A DNA stretch of 64,000 nucleotides, from NCBI RefSeq assembly GCF_900156155.1, contig NZ_FTMD01000002.1, positions 124,001 through 188,000 of the forward strand, given 5' to 3'. The position numbers were made by a program, and so were the translations under genes. The notes beneath the pieces are model-generated. The model saw only the letters and a program-made list of their open reading frames with translations, was not told the DNA's origin and ran no database searches. This document shows positions 17,324-26,208 of this stretch, in pieces. Source of the stretch: Aromatoleum tolulyticum (GTDB lineage Bacteria > Pseudomonadota > Gammaproteobacteria > Burkholderiales > Rhodocyclaceae). The stretch's first letter is position 1. Every line of letters starts with the position of its first letter.

Positions 17324-18019
17324 TCAGAGCTCTCTCGGCGCCATCCGCGCCACATGCCGCAGCGACGGCAACGCGAAGGCCAGGCCGACGACGACGCCGG
17401 CGATGACATCGAGCACGACATGTTGGCGAGTGGCGATCGTCGACCACAGGATGGCCGCGCAGAGCAGGGCGTTTCCCCAGCGCAGCGCCGCAGGCGCCTT
17501 CACCGAGCGGGCGATGCGCTCGAGCCACAACGCCGTGAATACCGACGAGGCGACATGCAGCGACGGACAGGCGTTGCCGGCGGCGTCCACGTTCTTGATC
17601 GCGGCCAGCTGCGGGTACGCCGACCAGTCGATGCCCGCCGACGGCACCGAGGTCGGAAGCAGCCAGTAAATGCCGAGGCAGAACAGGCACATCGCCGAGA
17701 TCCACGCGCCGAACCAGAGCAGGGGGCGCAGGCTGCCAATGAAGGCGGGTGGCAGCGACACATACACCCACAAGCTGGCGTAGACCGGAAACGCGGCGGC
17801 GGAGAAGGGAATCCATTCATCGACGACGAGGCGGGGCATCATCGTCGGCACCGTCAGCGGCTGGCGGAGAACCGTGAAGTATCCCCAGAAGAACAGCGCC
17901 ATGAAGGTCATCGTTCCCGCCGCCTTCAGCGGCCAGAGAATGGCGAAACGGACAGCCAGCTGGCGGAACCAGGCGAGGCGGGGGGGCGCGACCAGCGGCA
18001 GGGCGGAGTGTGTCGGCAT
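17324..18019 (-). CDS. PAP2-superfamily membrane phosphatase
   Basis: A 231-residue polytopic protein with about five helices. PAP2 catalytic motifs are CPSLHVASS (motif 2, with the conserved SLH) and ATRQHVVLDVIAG (motif 3, His nucleophile and Asp). The first motif (KxxxxxxRP) is poorly conserved. PAP2 membrane enzymes dephosphorylate phosphatidate, undecaprenyl pyrophosphate or inositol lipids. It is divergent from the ACP/ketosynthase genes, 93 bp away, and convergent with the pst-type operon. The substrate is unknown. Confidence 0.82.
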   Translation of the reverse strand: MPTHSALPLVAPPRLAWFRQLAVRFAILWPLKAAGTMTFMALFFWGYFTVLRQPLTVPTMMPRLVVDEWIPFSAAAFPVYASLWVYVSLPPAFIGSLRPLLWFGAWISAMCLFCLGIYWLLPTSVPSAGIDWSAYPQLAAIKNVDAAGNACPSLHVASSVFTALWLERIARSVKAPAALRWGNALLCAAILWSTIATRQHVVLDVIAGVVVGLAFALPSLRHVARMAPREL

Positions 18020-18112
18020 GGCCGCCGGATAGTATCAAACATCGGCGAACACACCGGAAATGACCGACGAATCTATGGTGAAACATTTGATTTCATATAA
18101 AATTCGCGCCCT

Positions 18113-18355
18113 ATGAATTCAATTGCACTTATTCGCGAATTTCTCGACGAGCGCCTCGGCGTTGCGTCCGAAAAGGTGGTTTCAGACGCGCTCTTGGTCG
18201 ACCTCGGCGTCGACTCGCTGATGATGCTCGAACTGATGTTCGCGTTCGAGGACCGCTTCGGGATCAAGATCCCGAACGAGCTCGAAAATCCGAACAGTGT
18301 GGGCGACATGGTGGCCGCCATGGATGGCCTGATCACCACAGCGAACGCGAGCTGA
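18113..18355 (+). CDS. Acyl carrier protein
   Basis: An 80-residue acidic four-helix protein. The phosphopantetheine-attachment Ser lies in LGVDSLMMLELM (about residue 41), the canonical DSL/DSLM motif at the start of helix II. It is followed 3 bp later by a ketosynthase gene, so it is a dedicated carrier and not the housekeeping AcpP, whose context is fabD-fabG-acpP-fabF. An AT-rich tract with TATAAA (18096-18101) lies just before the start, probably the -10 element. It opens a three-gene cassette with a ketosynthase and a membrane methyltransferase. Confidence 0.92.
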   Translation: MNSIALIREFLDERLGVASEKVVSDALLVDLGVDSLMMLELMFAFEDRFGIKIPNELENPNSVGDMVAAMDGLITTANAS

Positions 18356-18358
18356 GTC

Positions 18359-19612
18359 ATGGTCCGGCGTCGGGTTGCGATTACAGGCCTCGGGCTGGTC
18401 AGCCCCTACGGCGGCGATCTCGCCGATTTCTTCACCCGGTTGTGCGCAGGCGAATCGGCGATCCGCCACCTGCTCACCGACGACCAGCCGCGGCCCTTGT
18501 CGATCCCCTTCGTCGCGTGTCCGGCCTTCGATGCCGATGCCGCGCTCGGCAAGCCGCTGGCCGCGATGATGGACCGCTTCGCCCAGCTAGGCATGGCGGC
18601 CGCCTTCGACGCATGGGACGCTGCCGGCCTCGCACGTGCTGCAAGTGACGAATCGCGCGACGACTGGGGCGTGTCCTGGGGCACCGCACTCGGCGGCACC
18701 CTCGCCTATGAAAAGGGCTACCGCGAACTGTGGCAGCGCGGCCGCGAACGCCTGTCGCCGCTCTCGGTGCTGCTCGGCATGAACAACGCCGCCAACGCCC
18801 ACATCTCGATCCAGCTGGGTCTGGGCGGCGTCAGCACCAGCCACACCGTCGCCTGCGCGTCCTCGGCCGTTGCGATCGGCGAGGCTTTCCGGCGCGTCCG
18901 CTCGGGCGAGGCGACGATCATGGTCACCGGCGGCTCCGACGTGCCGCAGGCCTACGGCGTCGCGCGCGCCTGGGAAGCCCTGCGCGTCATGGCCCCCGGC
19001 GACGCCGAAACCTCGCCCGCCGCCTGCCGCCCCTTCGCCTCGGACCGCCGCGGCCTCGTGCTCGGCGAAGGCGGGGCCGCGCTGGTCCTCGAGGACCGGG
19101 ATCACGCCCTCGCCCGGGGCGCGACCATCCACGGCGAGATCGTCGGCTACGGCGCGAGCTGCGACCACAGCCACCTCGTGCGTCCCGAGGCTGCCGGCCA
19201 GATCCGCGCGCTGCAGGCGGCGCTCGCCGATGCCGGGCTGGCCGCGGACGACATCGACTACATCAATGCCCACGGCACCGCCACTGCGGAAGGCGACCCG
19301 GTGGAGATCGCGGCACTGAAGTCAGTGTTCGGCGAGCGCGCGAAAACGCTCCCGGTCAGCGCCACCAAGTCGATGCACGGCCATCTGCTCGGTGCCGCCG
19401 GTGCCATCGAGGCGATCGCCTCCGTGCTCGCGCTGCGCGACGACATCCTGCCGCCCACCGTCAACCTTGCCGACAATCTCGATTCCGCCTGTAGCGGCGT
19501 CGACCACCTGACCGTCGCGCGGCAAGGGGCGGCGCCGCGCGCGGCACTGTCGAATTCCTTCGCCTTCGGCGGCAGCAACGCAGTCCTCGTTTTCCGCGCC
19601 GTCCGCCAGTAA
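18359..19612 (+). CDS. Beta-ketoacyl-ACP synthase II-like (FabF/KAS family)
   Basis: A 417-residue thiolase-fold condensing enzyme. The N-terminus RRRVAITGLGLVSPYGG is typical of KAS II. The catalytic Cys is in HTVACASSAVAIGEA, and the two active-site His in NAHGTATAEGDPVE and SMHGHLLGAAGAIE. The usual TACATS is replaced by VACASS. It elongates an acyl chain on the ACP encoded just upstream. Its separation from fatty-acid genes suggests a specialised acyl product. A membrane methyltransferase follows 33 bp later. Confidence 0.9.
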   Translation: MVRRRVAITGLGLVSPYGGDLADFFTRLCAGESAIRHLLTDDQPRPLSIPFVACPAFDADAALGKPLAAMMDRFAQLGMAAAFDAWDAAGLARAASDESRDDWGVSWGTALGGTLAYEKGYRELWQRGRERLSPLSVLLGMNNAANAHISIQLGLGGVSTSHTVACASSAVAIGEAFRRVRSGEATIMVTGGSDVPQAYGVARAWEALRVMAPGDAETSPAACRPFASDRRGLVLGEGGAALVLEDRDHALARGATIHGEIVGYGASCDHSHLVRPEAAGQIRALQAALADAGLAADDIDYINAHGTATAEGDPVEIAALKSVFGERAKTLPVSATKSMHGHLLGAAGAIEAIASVLALRDDILPPTVNLADNLDSACSGVDHLTVARQGAAPRAALSNSFAFGGSNAVLVFRAVRQ

Positions 19613-19645
19613 GGCCGGAAATTCAGTCGTTTCACCGGAGAGCCC

Positions 19646-20191
19646 ATGAGCCTGCCGATCGCCAACCTGCCGCTGATGCTCACCGGCACCGCTGGCCTGC
19701 TGTGGCTGTCGCGCAAGCCGCTGCGCAATCCCGGCAGCCACGGCTTCTACCGCTTCTTCGCGTGGGAGACGATCCTCGCGCTGACCGTTCTCAACCGGGA
19801 GCCCGTCGGCGACCAGCTGATTTCCGAAACCCTGCTGCAGCTCAGCCTGCTGCCGCTGCTCTTCGGCTTCATCGCCCTGCGTCGTCAGGGAAAACGCGAC
19901 ACAGCGCGGCGCGAGGACAGCTCCCTTTATGGTTGGGAAAAGACCACCGCGCTCATTACGGGCGGCATCTTCGGCCTGATCCGCCACCCCATGTACAGCG
20001 CGCTCCTGGCGCTCGACTGGGGCATGTTCTTCCGCGCCGCGAATTGGCCGGCATTTGCACTGGCCTTGTTCGGCAGCGCCTGCGTACTGCTGACCGCGCT
20101 GGCCGACGAAAAGGAATGCATCGCCTATTTCGGCCAGGCCTATGTCGACTACATGCGCGGCACCCGACGCTTCATCCCGTGGCTGTTCTGA
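19646..20191 (+). CDS. Isoprenylcysteine carboxyl methyltransferase-like membrane methyltransferase
   Basis: A 181-residue protein with about five hydrophobic segments. The C-terminal half has the ICMT/PEMT signature: GIFGLIRHPMYSALLALDWG (RHPxY), then a long helix and DEKECIAYFGQAYVDYMRGTRRFIPWLF, the conserved E-x-E/Y-x-x-Y-x-x-x-x-x-R-x-x-P tail that binds SAM. These enzymes methylate lipid-like carboxyl, amino or thiol groups at the membrane. GGAG lies upstream of the ATG. Its position after ACP and KAS suggests it methylates the acyl product, which is inference. Confidence 0.82.
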   Translation: MSLPIANLPLMLTGTAGLLWLSRKPLRNPGSHGFYRFFAWETILALTVLNREPVGDQLISETLLQLSLLPLLFGFIALRRQGKRDTARREDSSLYGWEKTTALITGGIFGLIRHPMYSALLALDWGMFFRAANWPAFALALFGSACVLLTALADEKECIAYFGQAYVDYMRGTRRFIPWLF

Positions 20192-20305
20192 ATGCCGGCC
20201 AACCTTCGACAGGGCGTTGAAATCCTCGACGCGGCGGTAGCCGAAAGCACGCGATGATCATCGCTGATCGGGCGTCCGCGCCGTTGTTCGGCGCATGACC
20301 TTCTC

Positions 20306-21691
20306 TCAGTCCGGCTTGATGTTCTGGTTCATCCGGAAGAGGTTGGTCGGATCGTATTTCTTCTTGATCTCCACCAAGCGGTTGTATGTCGCACCGTAGG
20401 CGAACGCGATACGGTCGGTTTCGTCTTGGGTGAGGAAGTTGATGTACGCCCCGCCGCTGGCGAAGGGCTGTGACTTGGCGAAGAATTCGCGTGCCCAGGC
20501 GATGCAGCGTTCGTCCTCGGCGGCCGACTCCCAGCGGCCGTGCACGTTCATCACGTAGTTGGCGTCCCGGCTCGAGTAGGCCATTGCGTCGGGCGCCACG
20601 CGGGCGGTGCGGCCACCGATCGTGCCGACGAAAATCTCGCACTGCGGCGACGGCAGCTTCCCCGCGTACTCGATGACTGCATCGATCGCGCCTTCGCTGA
20701 GGCGGGAGAAATTATGCGATTTCCAATAGTTGCGCGCGCCCCGCGTCAGGAGCGGATCGAAGGCCTGCTGCCAGGCGGTATAGGGCTGCACGCCGACATG
20801 CTCCCCGTGCGCGGTACCGAACCCGCGCAGCGGCTCGATCAGCTTCTCGCCCTCAACGGGGTCGCCTGCGTAGCATAGTGCGAGCGCGACGATCTCTTTC
20901 CCGTGGACGTCTTCGGGCAGGAAGGGAAGCGGGGGCGCCTTGCGCGTGACCATCCAGACGGTGAGGTCGTCCGGCATCGTTTCGGTGAAGCGGGCGAACT
21001 GCGTAAGCACTGATTTCGCCTGATCGAACGGGAATACGATGAGCCCGCTCAGCACGTCCGGCCCGACGGGATGGAGCTGGAACTCGAAGCTCGTGACAAT
21101 ACCGAAGTTCCCACCGCCACCTCGCAGCCCCCAGAAGAGGTCGGCGTTTTCGGTTTCGCTGGCGTGCACTTGGCCGCCATCCGCCGTGACGACGTGTGCG
21201 GAGAGCAGGTTGTCGATGGTCATGCCGTACTTTCGGCTCAGCCAGCCGAAGCCGCCGCCGAGCGTCAGGCCGGCGACGCCGGTGGTCGAGTTGATGCCCA
21301 GCGGCGTGGCGAGGCCATGCGCCTGCGCGGCCGCGTCGAAGTCGGCGAGGGTGCAGCCCGGCTCGACGCTCGCGCGGCGCGCGTTCCGGTCCACATGGAT
21401 CTTCTTCATCAGCGAGAGGTCGATCATGAGGCCGTCGTCGCAGACGGCATTGCCCGCGATGTTGTGCCCGCCCCCTCGGATCGAAACGAGCAGCATGTGC
21501 TTGCGCGCGAGCTTGACGGCCTGAACGACATCTTCTGGCGACGTGCAGCGGGCGATCAGCCCGGGCCTGCGGTCCGTCATGGCGTTCCAGATCTGGCGCA
21601 CCTCGTCGTAACCCGCGTCGTCAGGGAGAAGCACATCGCCCTGGAAGAGCGCTTTGAACGCCTCGATCTCTGCCCGTTGTAACCGGTCCAT
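20306..21691 (-). CDS. FAD-linked oxidoreductase, berberine-bridge-enzyme-like
   Basis: A 461-residue flavoprotein of the PCMH/BBE family. The FAD loop is VSIRGGGHNIAGN, whose His (about residue 76) would be the 8-alpha-histidyl attachment site. A second FAD loop is TLGGGFGWLSRKYGMTIDNL. The Cys that makes a second covalent bond in bicovalent family members is absent from the corresponding GINSTTGVAG stretch, so FAD is probably held by His alone. The C-terminal BBE segment ends YDPTNLFRMNQNI. These enzymes oxidise sugars, alcohols or alkaloid-like substrates. The start at 21691 has GAGGAAAGG upstream. Confidence 0.88.
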   Translation of the reverse strand: MDRLQRAEIEAFKALFQGDVLLPDDAGYDEVRQIWNAMTDRRPGLIARCTSPEDVVQAVKLARKHMLLVSIRGGGHNIAGNAVCDDGLMIDLSLMKKIHVDRNARRASVEPGCTLADFDAAAQAHGLATPLGINSTTGVAGLTLGGGFGWLSRKYGMTIDNLLSAHVVTADGGQVHASETENADLFWGLRGGGGNFGIVTSFEFQLHPVGPDVLSGLIVFPFDQAKSVLTQFARFTETMPDDLTVWMVTRKAPPLPFLPEDVHGKEIVALALCYAGDPVEGEKLIEPLRGFGTAHGEHVGVQPYTAWQQAFDPLLTRGARNYWKSHNFSRLSEGAIDAVIEYAGKLPSPQCEIFVGTIGGRTARVAPDAMAYSSRDANYVMNVHGRWESAAEDERCIAWAREFFAKSQPFASGGAYINFLTQDETDRIAFAYGATYNRLVEIKKKYDPTNLFRMNQNIKPD

Positions 21692-22066
21692 GCCTTTCTC
21701 CTCGGCCCGCGCCTGACGCACTGCGAAAGTCAATTTCGACGTGTGTGCCGGAACATGCTGTGTATGCTGGGGAACCCGTTTGCCGCGAAGGTCAGGCACG
21801 GTTAGCGATTGCAGCCGCTACGTCTCCACGGACGGGCGCAATTCGGGCGCAAAACAGGCAAGGATTGAGCTATGTCGTACCCACAAGGCGCGTCATGGGT
21901 CTCAATAACTGAAATATCACACCAACCGCGTGTGGGCGGTATGAACCAGCCGTAGCTCATATCTGTTCAGCGTAGACGCCTGCGACTGACAAGCAAGGTA
22001 GATGTACCTTCCGGGCGCGCATGACCGCTTGCCACGGCGACGGGAGCAGGGCCGGGTAGGGGAGTG
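21692..22066. other. Intergenic region without a recognisable gene
   Basis: 375 bp between the FAD oxidoreductase start and the end of the VOC-protein gene, both on the minus strand. GC is lower than in flanking genes. It must hold the promoter of the FAD oxidoreductase. I see no open frame with coding character, no convincing -35/-10 pair and no notable repeat. Confidence 0.5.
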
Positions 22067-22546
22067 TCAGCCGCGGCGAGCCGCTTCGATCGCGGCGATG
22101 TCGATCTTTTCCATCCCCATCATGGCTTCGAACGCGCGCTTGGCCGCCGCCGGATCAGGATCGGTGATCGCGGCAGTCAGGGCGCGCGGCGTGATCTGCC
22201 ACGACAGTCCCCACTTGTCCTTGCACCAGCCGCATTCGCTTTCCTGACCGCCGTTTCCGACAATCGCGTTCCACAAGCGGTCCGTTTCGGCCTGGTCGTC
22301 GGTCGCCACCTGGAACGAGAAAGCCTCGTTGTGTTTGAACGCCGGGCCGCCGTTCAGGCCGAGGCAAGGGATGCCCATCACCGTGAACTCGACCGTCAGG
22401 ACATCGCCCTGCTTGCCCGCGGGATAGTCGCCAGGCGCGCGATGGACAGCAACTACCGCGCTGTCCGGGAACGTCTCGACGTAGAACGTCGCGGCGTCCA
22501 ACGCGTTGCCGTCGTACCAGAGACAAATTGTGTTCTTGCTGACCAT
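22067..22546 (-). CDS. VOC-family protein, PhnB-like (3-demethylubiquinone methyltransferase-like fold)
   Basis: A 159-residue protein of the glyoxalase/VOC superfamily, PhnB-like branch: NTICLWYDGNALDAATFYVETFPDS at the N-terminus, then LTVEFTVMGIPCLGLNGGP, FSFQVATDDQAETDRLWNAI, and CGWCKDKWGLSWQITPRAL. The fold is clear; members have no well-defined reaction. The family start is MVSKNT at 22546, preceded by AGAAGAA. The same frame opens to an ATG at 22702 with a much stronger ribosome binding site (GGGAGGATCC), which would add 52 residues of unrelated sequence; this is flagged separately. Confidence 0.85.
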   Translation of the reverse strand: MVSKNTICLWYDGNALDAATFYVETFPDSAVVAVHRAPGDYPAGKQGDVLTVEFTVMGIPCLGLNGGPAFKHNEAFSFQVATDDQAETDRLWNAIVGNGGQESECGWCKDKWGLSWQITPRALTAAITDPDPAAAKRAFEAMMGMEKIDIAAIEAARRG

Positions 22547-22729
22547 CTTGGTTCTTCTGAATTCGCGGGCATCGGGACCCCTGGAACAAGGGAAAATTGG
22601 CTGGGCGGAAGGTCCCATCAAAGCCTGAGTTTCAGCCCACCGCATCGGTGCGACAGCGTACAGACCCGTCAGTGCACTCAGCATAAACTTAAATTTCGTC
22701 ATGCTTGGATCCTCCCAAGGAGAATTGAC

Positions 22730-23263
22730 ATGGATAAATATCGCCACCACGTATCGGGTTTTTTTGCCCTCCGTGCCGAAGCCGATGGCGCCTTATCCAG
22801 CCTCATCGAGCGGGGGCTGCCGCGGGAACGGCTGCACATCTTCGACGCCGACTCGGCCCCACCGGTCCCCGAGCCACAATCAGACAGCAATGCGGTATTG
22901 AAGGACGTACTCGTCGACGGTGCCATCGGAACCGCAGTGGGCACCGGCATCGGCGCACTCGCGCAAGTGGCCTTGGTGGCGGGAAGCACGAGCCTGTTTA
23001 TCGCCAGCCCCTTGATCGGTCCCCTCGCGATGCTTGGCTGGGGCGCCGGTCTCGGCGGCCTCATCGGCGCCGCGGCCGGTGCCGCGGCCGGCCCCGGCGA
23101 CAAGCACGGGCCGCTTTCGGAACTGGTCCACGATGCGATCGTGAGCGGCCAAGTGGTGCTGGTGGCGGAGACCCTGACGGAGCAGGAAACAGCCATCGCA
23201 AGGGAAGTCATCCAGGAGGCGGTCGGCGACTACAACGACGTCAACAAGATGCACTCGGGTTGA
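22730..23263 (+). CDS. Glycine-zipper stress-type protein of unknown function
   Basis: A 177-residue protein. The N-terminus is a short alpha/beta region with a ferredoxin-like look (YRHHVSGFFALRAEADGALSSLIERGLPRERLHIF). The centre is a long hydrophobic Gly/Ala stretch (GTAVGTGIGALAQVALVAGS through GGLIGAAAGAAAGPG) of the glycine-zipper kind. The C-terminus is soluble (VVLVAETLTEQETAIAREVIQEAVGDY). This layout is common in general-stress/YflT-like proteins that associate with membranes. AAGGAGAA lies 5 nt before the ATG. It is divergent from the VOC gene. Confidence 0.75.
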   Translation: MDKYRHHVSGFFALRAEADGALSSLIERGLPRERLHIFDADSAPPVPEPQSDSNAVLKDVLVDGAIGTAVGTGIGALAQVALVAGSTSLFIASPLIGPLAMLGWGAGLGGLIGAAAGAAAGPGDKHGPLSELVHDAIVSGQVVLVAETLTEQETAIAREVIQEAVGDYNDVNKMHSG

Positions 23264-23510
23264 CCAGGCCCGGAATGGCATCTATCCAGAATGGTGCCAT
23301 CAGCATTTGGTGCATTGCAATCGTTTGCCCCCAACACCCCCGCCCAAAGACGAGACCACTACCCCTATCAGGGTAGCTCGGCTTTCGGGGGCTTCCATGG
23401 ACCGACAGTCCAGTCAGGCCGCAAATGCAGGCGGCGTGACGCAGGCGACGCTGTTTTTGCCGCGCGCGCACCATGCCTGCTCCGGTCTCCCTACAGAAAG
23501 GAGTGCGATC

Positions 23511-25070
23511 ATGGTTCACACGCAATCACGCTCGACGAGATTGGCAATCCTGCGGGCGGCAGTACTCGGCATGACGGTACTCGCAGCCGGCGCCACGCAC
23601 GCACAGACGCCGATCAGCGACGTGAGCTCGAACCCGGACGGCGGCGATCCGAGCGATCCGCTCGCGGTGACACAGTGCAACGGAGCGCCGCAGCTGGGTG
23701 TTCTCTATCGCAATAGCGAGAGCGAGCCGCACCTCGCGGTCAATCCGCTCAACCCGGAGAACATGATCGCCGGGTGGCACCAGGACCGCTGGAGCTCCGG
23801 CGGCGCGCAAAGCCTGGGCGCGGCTTACACGACCGACGGCGGCGTGTCATGGACGCAGGTGGTGATCCCGTTTACGCGCTGTTCCGGTGCGACGCGGCGC
23901 TCTGCGGGCGATTACGAGCGCGGCTCGGATCCGTGGATCAGCTTCGGCCCGACCGGTACGGCACATTACATGGCGCTGGTCACCGACAAGTCTGTCAACG
24001 AGAACGCAATGGTCACCGCGCGTTCGACCGACGGCGGTAATACCTGGTCCGCACCAGTGGCGATCGCGCGCATGCCGGCACAGGATCCGGTGTTGCGTTC
24101 GCTGTTCCACGACAAGAACAGTCTCACCGCCGACCCATTCGACGAGCGGCTCGTCTATGCGACCTGGACCTTGTTCCGCACCGGGATCACGTCGCTCGTG
24201 TTCGCGCGCTCCACGAACGGCGGGCTCACCTGGTCCAATCCGGCGCCGATCGCGACGATGGGCTCGGGGGTCGGGAGTTCCGAGAAGACCATCTTCCGCC
24301 AAGGCGCGCAGATCGTCGTTCTTCCCGATGGAACCCTGATAAACGCGTTCTTCCGGATACTGTTGGACGACGCCACCGGGGAGGTAACCAACGAGCAGGC
24401 GATCCTGCGCTCGACCGATCAGGGGCGGCACTGGACACGCCTGGATACGCGGGTCGCGCCGTTCGAGAGCGCGTCGGCGGTCGATACCGAGCGTGACATT
24501 CCGGTGCGCGACGCGAGCGGATTGCCGAGCATCGCGGTCAATCCTGGTACCGGCCGGCTCTATATCGCGTGGCAAGACCGCAACGCCAACGGCGCGGGGC
24601 TCGTTGGCGTCTTCGTCGCGAGCTCCAACGACGGTGGCCTGACCTGGTCGGCGCCGGTGCGCGTCAATCAGGGCACGTCGGATGAGGTCCAGGCGTTCCT
24701 GCCGATCGTTGCGGTCAACGAGCAAGGCACCGTGGGCGTGCTCTTCTACGATTTCCGCAACGACGTGCTCGGCGATGCACCGTTGAGCACCGACGTGTTC
24801 CTGTCGCTGTTCACGCCGGAACTGGACTTTCTCGGCGAGCGCCCGCTGACGGCCAGCTCATTCGACATGCGTCAGATGGTGATCACCGGCACGCGCGGCT
24901 TCTTCCCCGGCGACTACGTCGGGCTCGCCCGCGCCGGCAGCGATTTCGTCGCCGCATTCACGAGGAGCAACAACCTCGGTCTGCCGGTGGTTTTCCCGCA
25001 AAACGAGAACGGCTTGTTCCTCGACACCCATAACCGGCAGGACATCGTGTTCGTGCGCGAGACGCCGTAA
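23511..25070 (+). CDS. Secreted sialidase-like protein with Asp-box (BNR) repeats
   Basis: A 519-residue protein with a signal peptide ending near ATHAQTP. At least five Asp-box motifs (S/T-x-D-G-G-x-T/S-W) are visible: TTDGGVSWTQ, STDGGNTWSA, STNGGLTWSN, STDQGRHWTR, SNDGGLTWSA. They form the loops of a six-bladed sialidase-type propeller. The catalytic Arg triad and Tyr/Glu pair of true sialidases are not obvious, so another glycosidase or a binding role is possible. AAAGGAG precedes the ATG. It is monocistronic, and a strong bidirectional terminator follows it. Confidence 0.8.
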   Translation: MVHTQSRSTRLAILRAAVLGMTVLAAGATHAQTPISDVSSNPDGGDPSDPLAVTQCNGAPQLGVLYRNSESEPHLAVNPLNPENMIAGWHQDRWSSGGAQSLGAAYTTDGGVSWTQVVIPFTRCSGATRRSAGDYERGSDPWISFGPTGTAHYMALVTDKSVNENAMVTARSTDGGNTWSAPVAIARMPAQDPVLRSLFHDKNSLTADPFDERLVYATWTLFRTGITSLVFARSTNGGLTWSNPAPIATMGSGVGSSEKTIFRQGAQIVVLPDGTLINAFFRILLDDATGEVTNEQAILRSTDQGRHWTRLDTRVAPFESASAVDTERDIPVRDASGLPSIAVNPGTGRLYIAWQDRNANGAGLVGVFVASSNDGGLTWSAPVRVNQGTSDEVQAFLPIVAVNEQGTVGVLFYDFRNDVLGDAPLSTDVFLSLFTPELDFLGERPLTASSFDMRQMVITGTRGFFPGDYVGLARAGSDFVAAFTRSNNLGLPVVFPQNENGLFLDTHNRQDIVFVRETP

Positions 25071-25074
25071 GCGG

Positions 25075-25124
25075 TGATTGCTCCTGGAGAGAGCGGGCGC
25101 CCGCGCCGCCTCCAGGAGCAGTCA
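25075..25124. terminator. Strong bidirectional hairpin between convergent genes
   Basis: A 15-bp stem (25075-25089 with 25110-25124, one mismatch; TGCTCCTGGAG pairs with CTCCAGGAGCA) closes a 20-nt loop holding a second small stem GCGGGC/GCCCGC. It lies between the ends of the Asp-box gene (+) and map (-), so it is likely shared. Confidence 0.7.
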
Positions 25125-25125
25125 C

Positions 25126-25953
25126 TCAAAGAGCCTGTGACGGCTCCGGAGCGCGTGCTTCGATAGGCGGATATTCCCCATACCCCTCCGGCCAGGGCGT
25201 AAGGATCTCGAACCCGTCCGCCGTCACGGCCACCATATGCTCCCACTGCGCCGACAGCGAATGGTCCCTGGTGACGACGGTCCAGCCGTCACCCAGTTCG
25301 CGGGTTTCGGGCCGGCCGGCGTTGATCATGGGCTCGATCGTGAACACCATGCCGGGTTCGAGCGTCAGGCCGGCGCCGGGACGGCCGTAGTGGAGGACTT
25401 GCGGTTCGTCGTGGTACACATCGCCGATGCCGTGGCCGCAATACTCGCGGACGACGGTGAAGCCTTCGCGGTGGGCGACGGTCTGGATGGCGTGACCGAT
25501 GTCGCCGAGCGTGGCGCCGGGGCGGACGGCGAGGATGCCGGCACGCATGGCTTCGTAGGTTGTCCGCACGAGGCGTCGGGCAAGGACGCCGGGCTTGCCG
25601 ACGAAGTACATGCGGCTGCTGTCGCCGAACCAGCCGTCCTTGATGACGGCGACGTCGATGTTGACGATGTCGCCGCTGTTCAGGCGCTTCGCGGACGGGA
25701 TGCCGTGGCAGACGACGTGGTTGGCCGAGGCGCAGATCGTCTTCGGGTAGCCGTGATAGCCGATGTTCGCCGGTACGGCCTGCTGCACGTTGACGATGTA
25801 ATCATGACAGATGCGGTCGAGGTCGTCGGTGGTGACGCCGGGTCGGACGTGTTCTCCGATCATGCGCAGGACGTCGGCGGCCAGCGCGCCGGCGCGGCGT
25901 GCCATGTCGATCTCGGCCTGGGAGCGGATCGGGACCTGCTGTTTCTTCGCCAT
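25126..25953 (-). CDS. map: Type I methionine aminopeptidase
   Basis: A 275-residue enzyme that removes the N-terminal Met from new proteins, a two-metal hydrolase. The metal ligands are in SGDIVNIDVAVIKDGWFGDSSRMY (two Asp), EYCGHGIGDVYHDEPQV (His), MVFTIEPMI (Glu) and SAQWEHMVAV (Glu). The MAP-Ia core is complete. The N-terminus is short, and the C-terminus has an extra tail (WPEGYGEYPPIEARAPEPSQAL). Its ATG overlaps the stop of a ParD-like gene by 1 bp (TGATG). This is a second-copy context: the housekeeping map usually sits beside rpsB. Confidence 0.95.
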   Translation of the reverse strand: MAKKQQVPIRSQAEIDMARRAGALAADVLRMIGEHVRPGVTTDDLDRICHDYIVNVQQAVPANIGYHGYPKTICASANHVVCHGIPSAKRLNSGDIVNIDVAVIKDGWFGDSSRMYFVGKPGVLARRLVRTTYEAMRAGILAVRPGATLGDIGHAIQTVAHREGFTVVREYCGHGIGDVYHDEPQVLHYGRPGAGLTLEPGMVFTIEPMINAGRPETRELGDGWTVVTRDHSLSAQWEHMVAVTADGFEILTPWPEGYGEYPPIEARAPEPSQAL

Positions 25954-26198
25954 CAGGCCACCTTGCTCAGGTTCGTCAGCGGGGAGGGCGCTTCGAGCGC
26001 GCCGTGCGTCTCTTCTTCCTGGATCAGAATCTGGCAGATTTCGCTGTAGCGCAGGGTCGGATTGAGTTCCGCGAGCATGCCGACGCGCAGCCAATGTTCC
26101 GCCTGGCTGTTGATGGAGCGGCTGAGCGCGCCGCTGGTCCGGCGCAGGGCTTCATGCATCTGCTCCGAGATCTTGACGATTCCCACAAGGTCACCCAT
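25953..26198 (-). CDS. ParD-like antitoxin-family protein
   Basis: An 81-residue protein matching the ParD-like family: VGIVKISEQMHEALRRTSGALSRSINSQAEHWLRVGMLAELNPTLRYSEICQIL. The first strand and following helices resemble a ribbon-helix-helix DNA-binding fold. The start at 26198 (MGDLVGIVKI) is preferred; no Shine-Dalgarno is evident and the leader is very short. It is co-transcribed and coupled with map. A 15-bp perfect palindrome just upstream is a probable autoregulatory operator. Confidence 0.8.
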   Translation of the reverse strand: MGDLVGIVKISEQMHEALRRTSGALSRSINSQAEHWLRVGMLAELNPTLRYSEICQILIQEEETHGALEAPSPLTNLSKVA

Positions 26199-26208
26199 GT
26201 ACGGTTTG

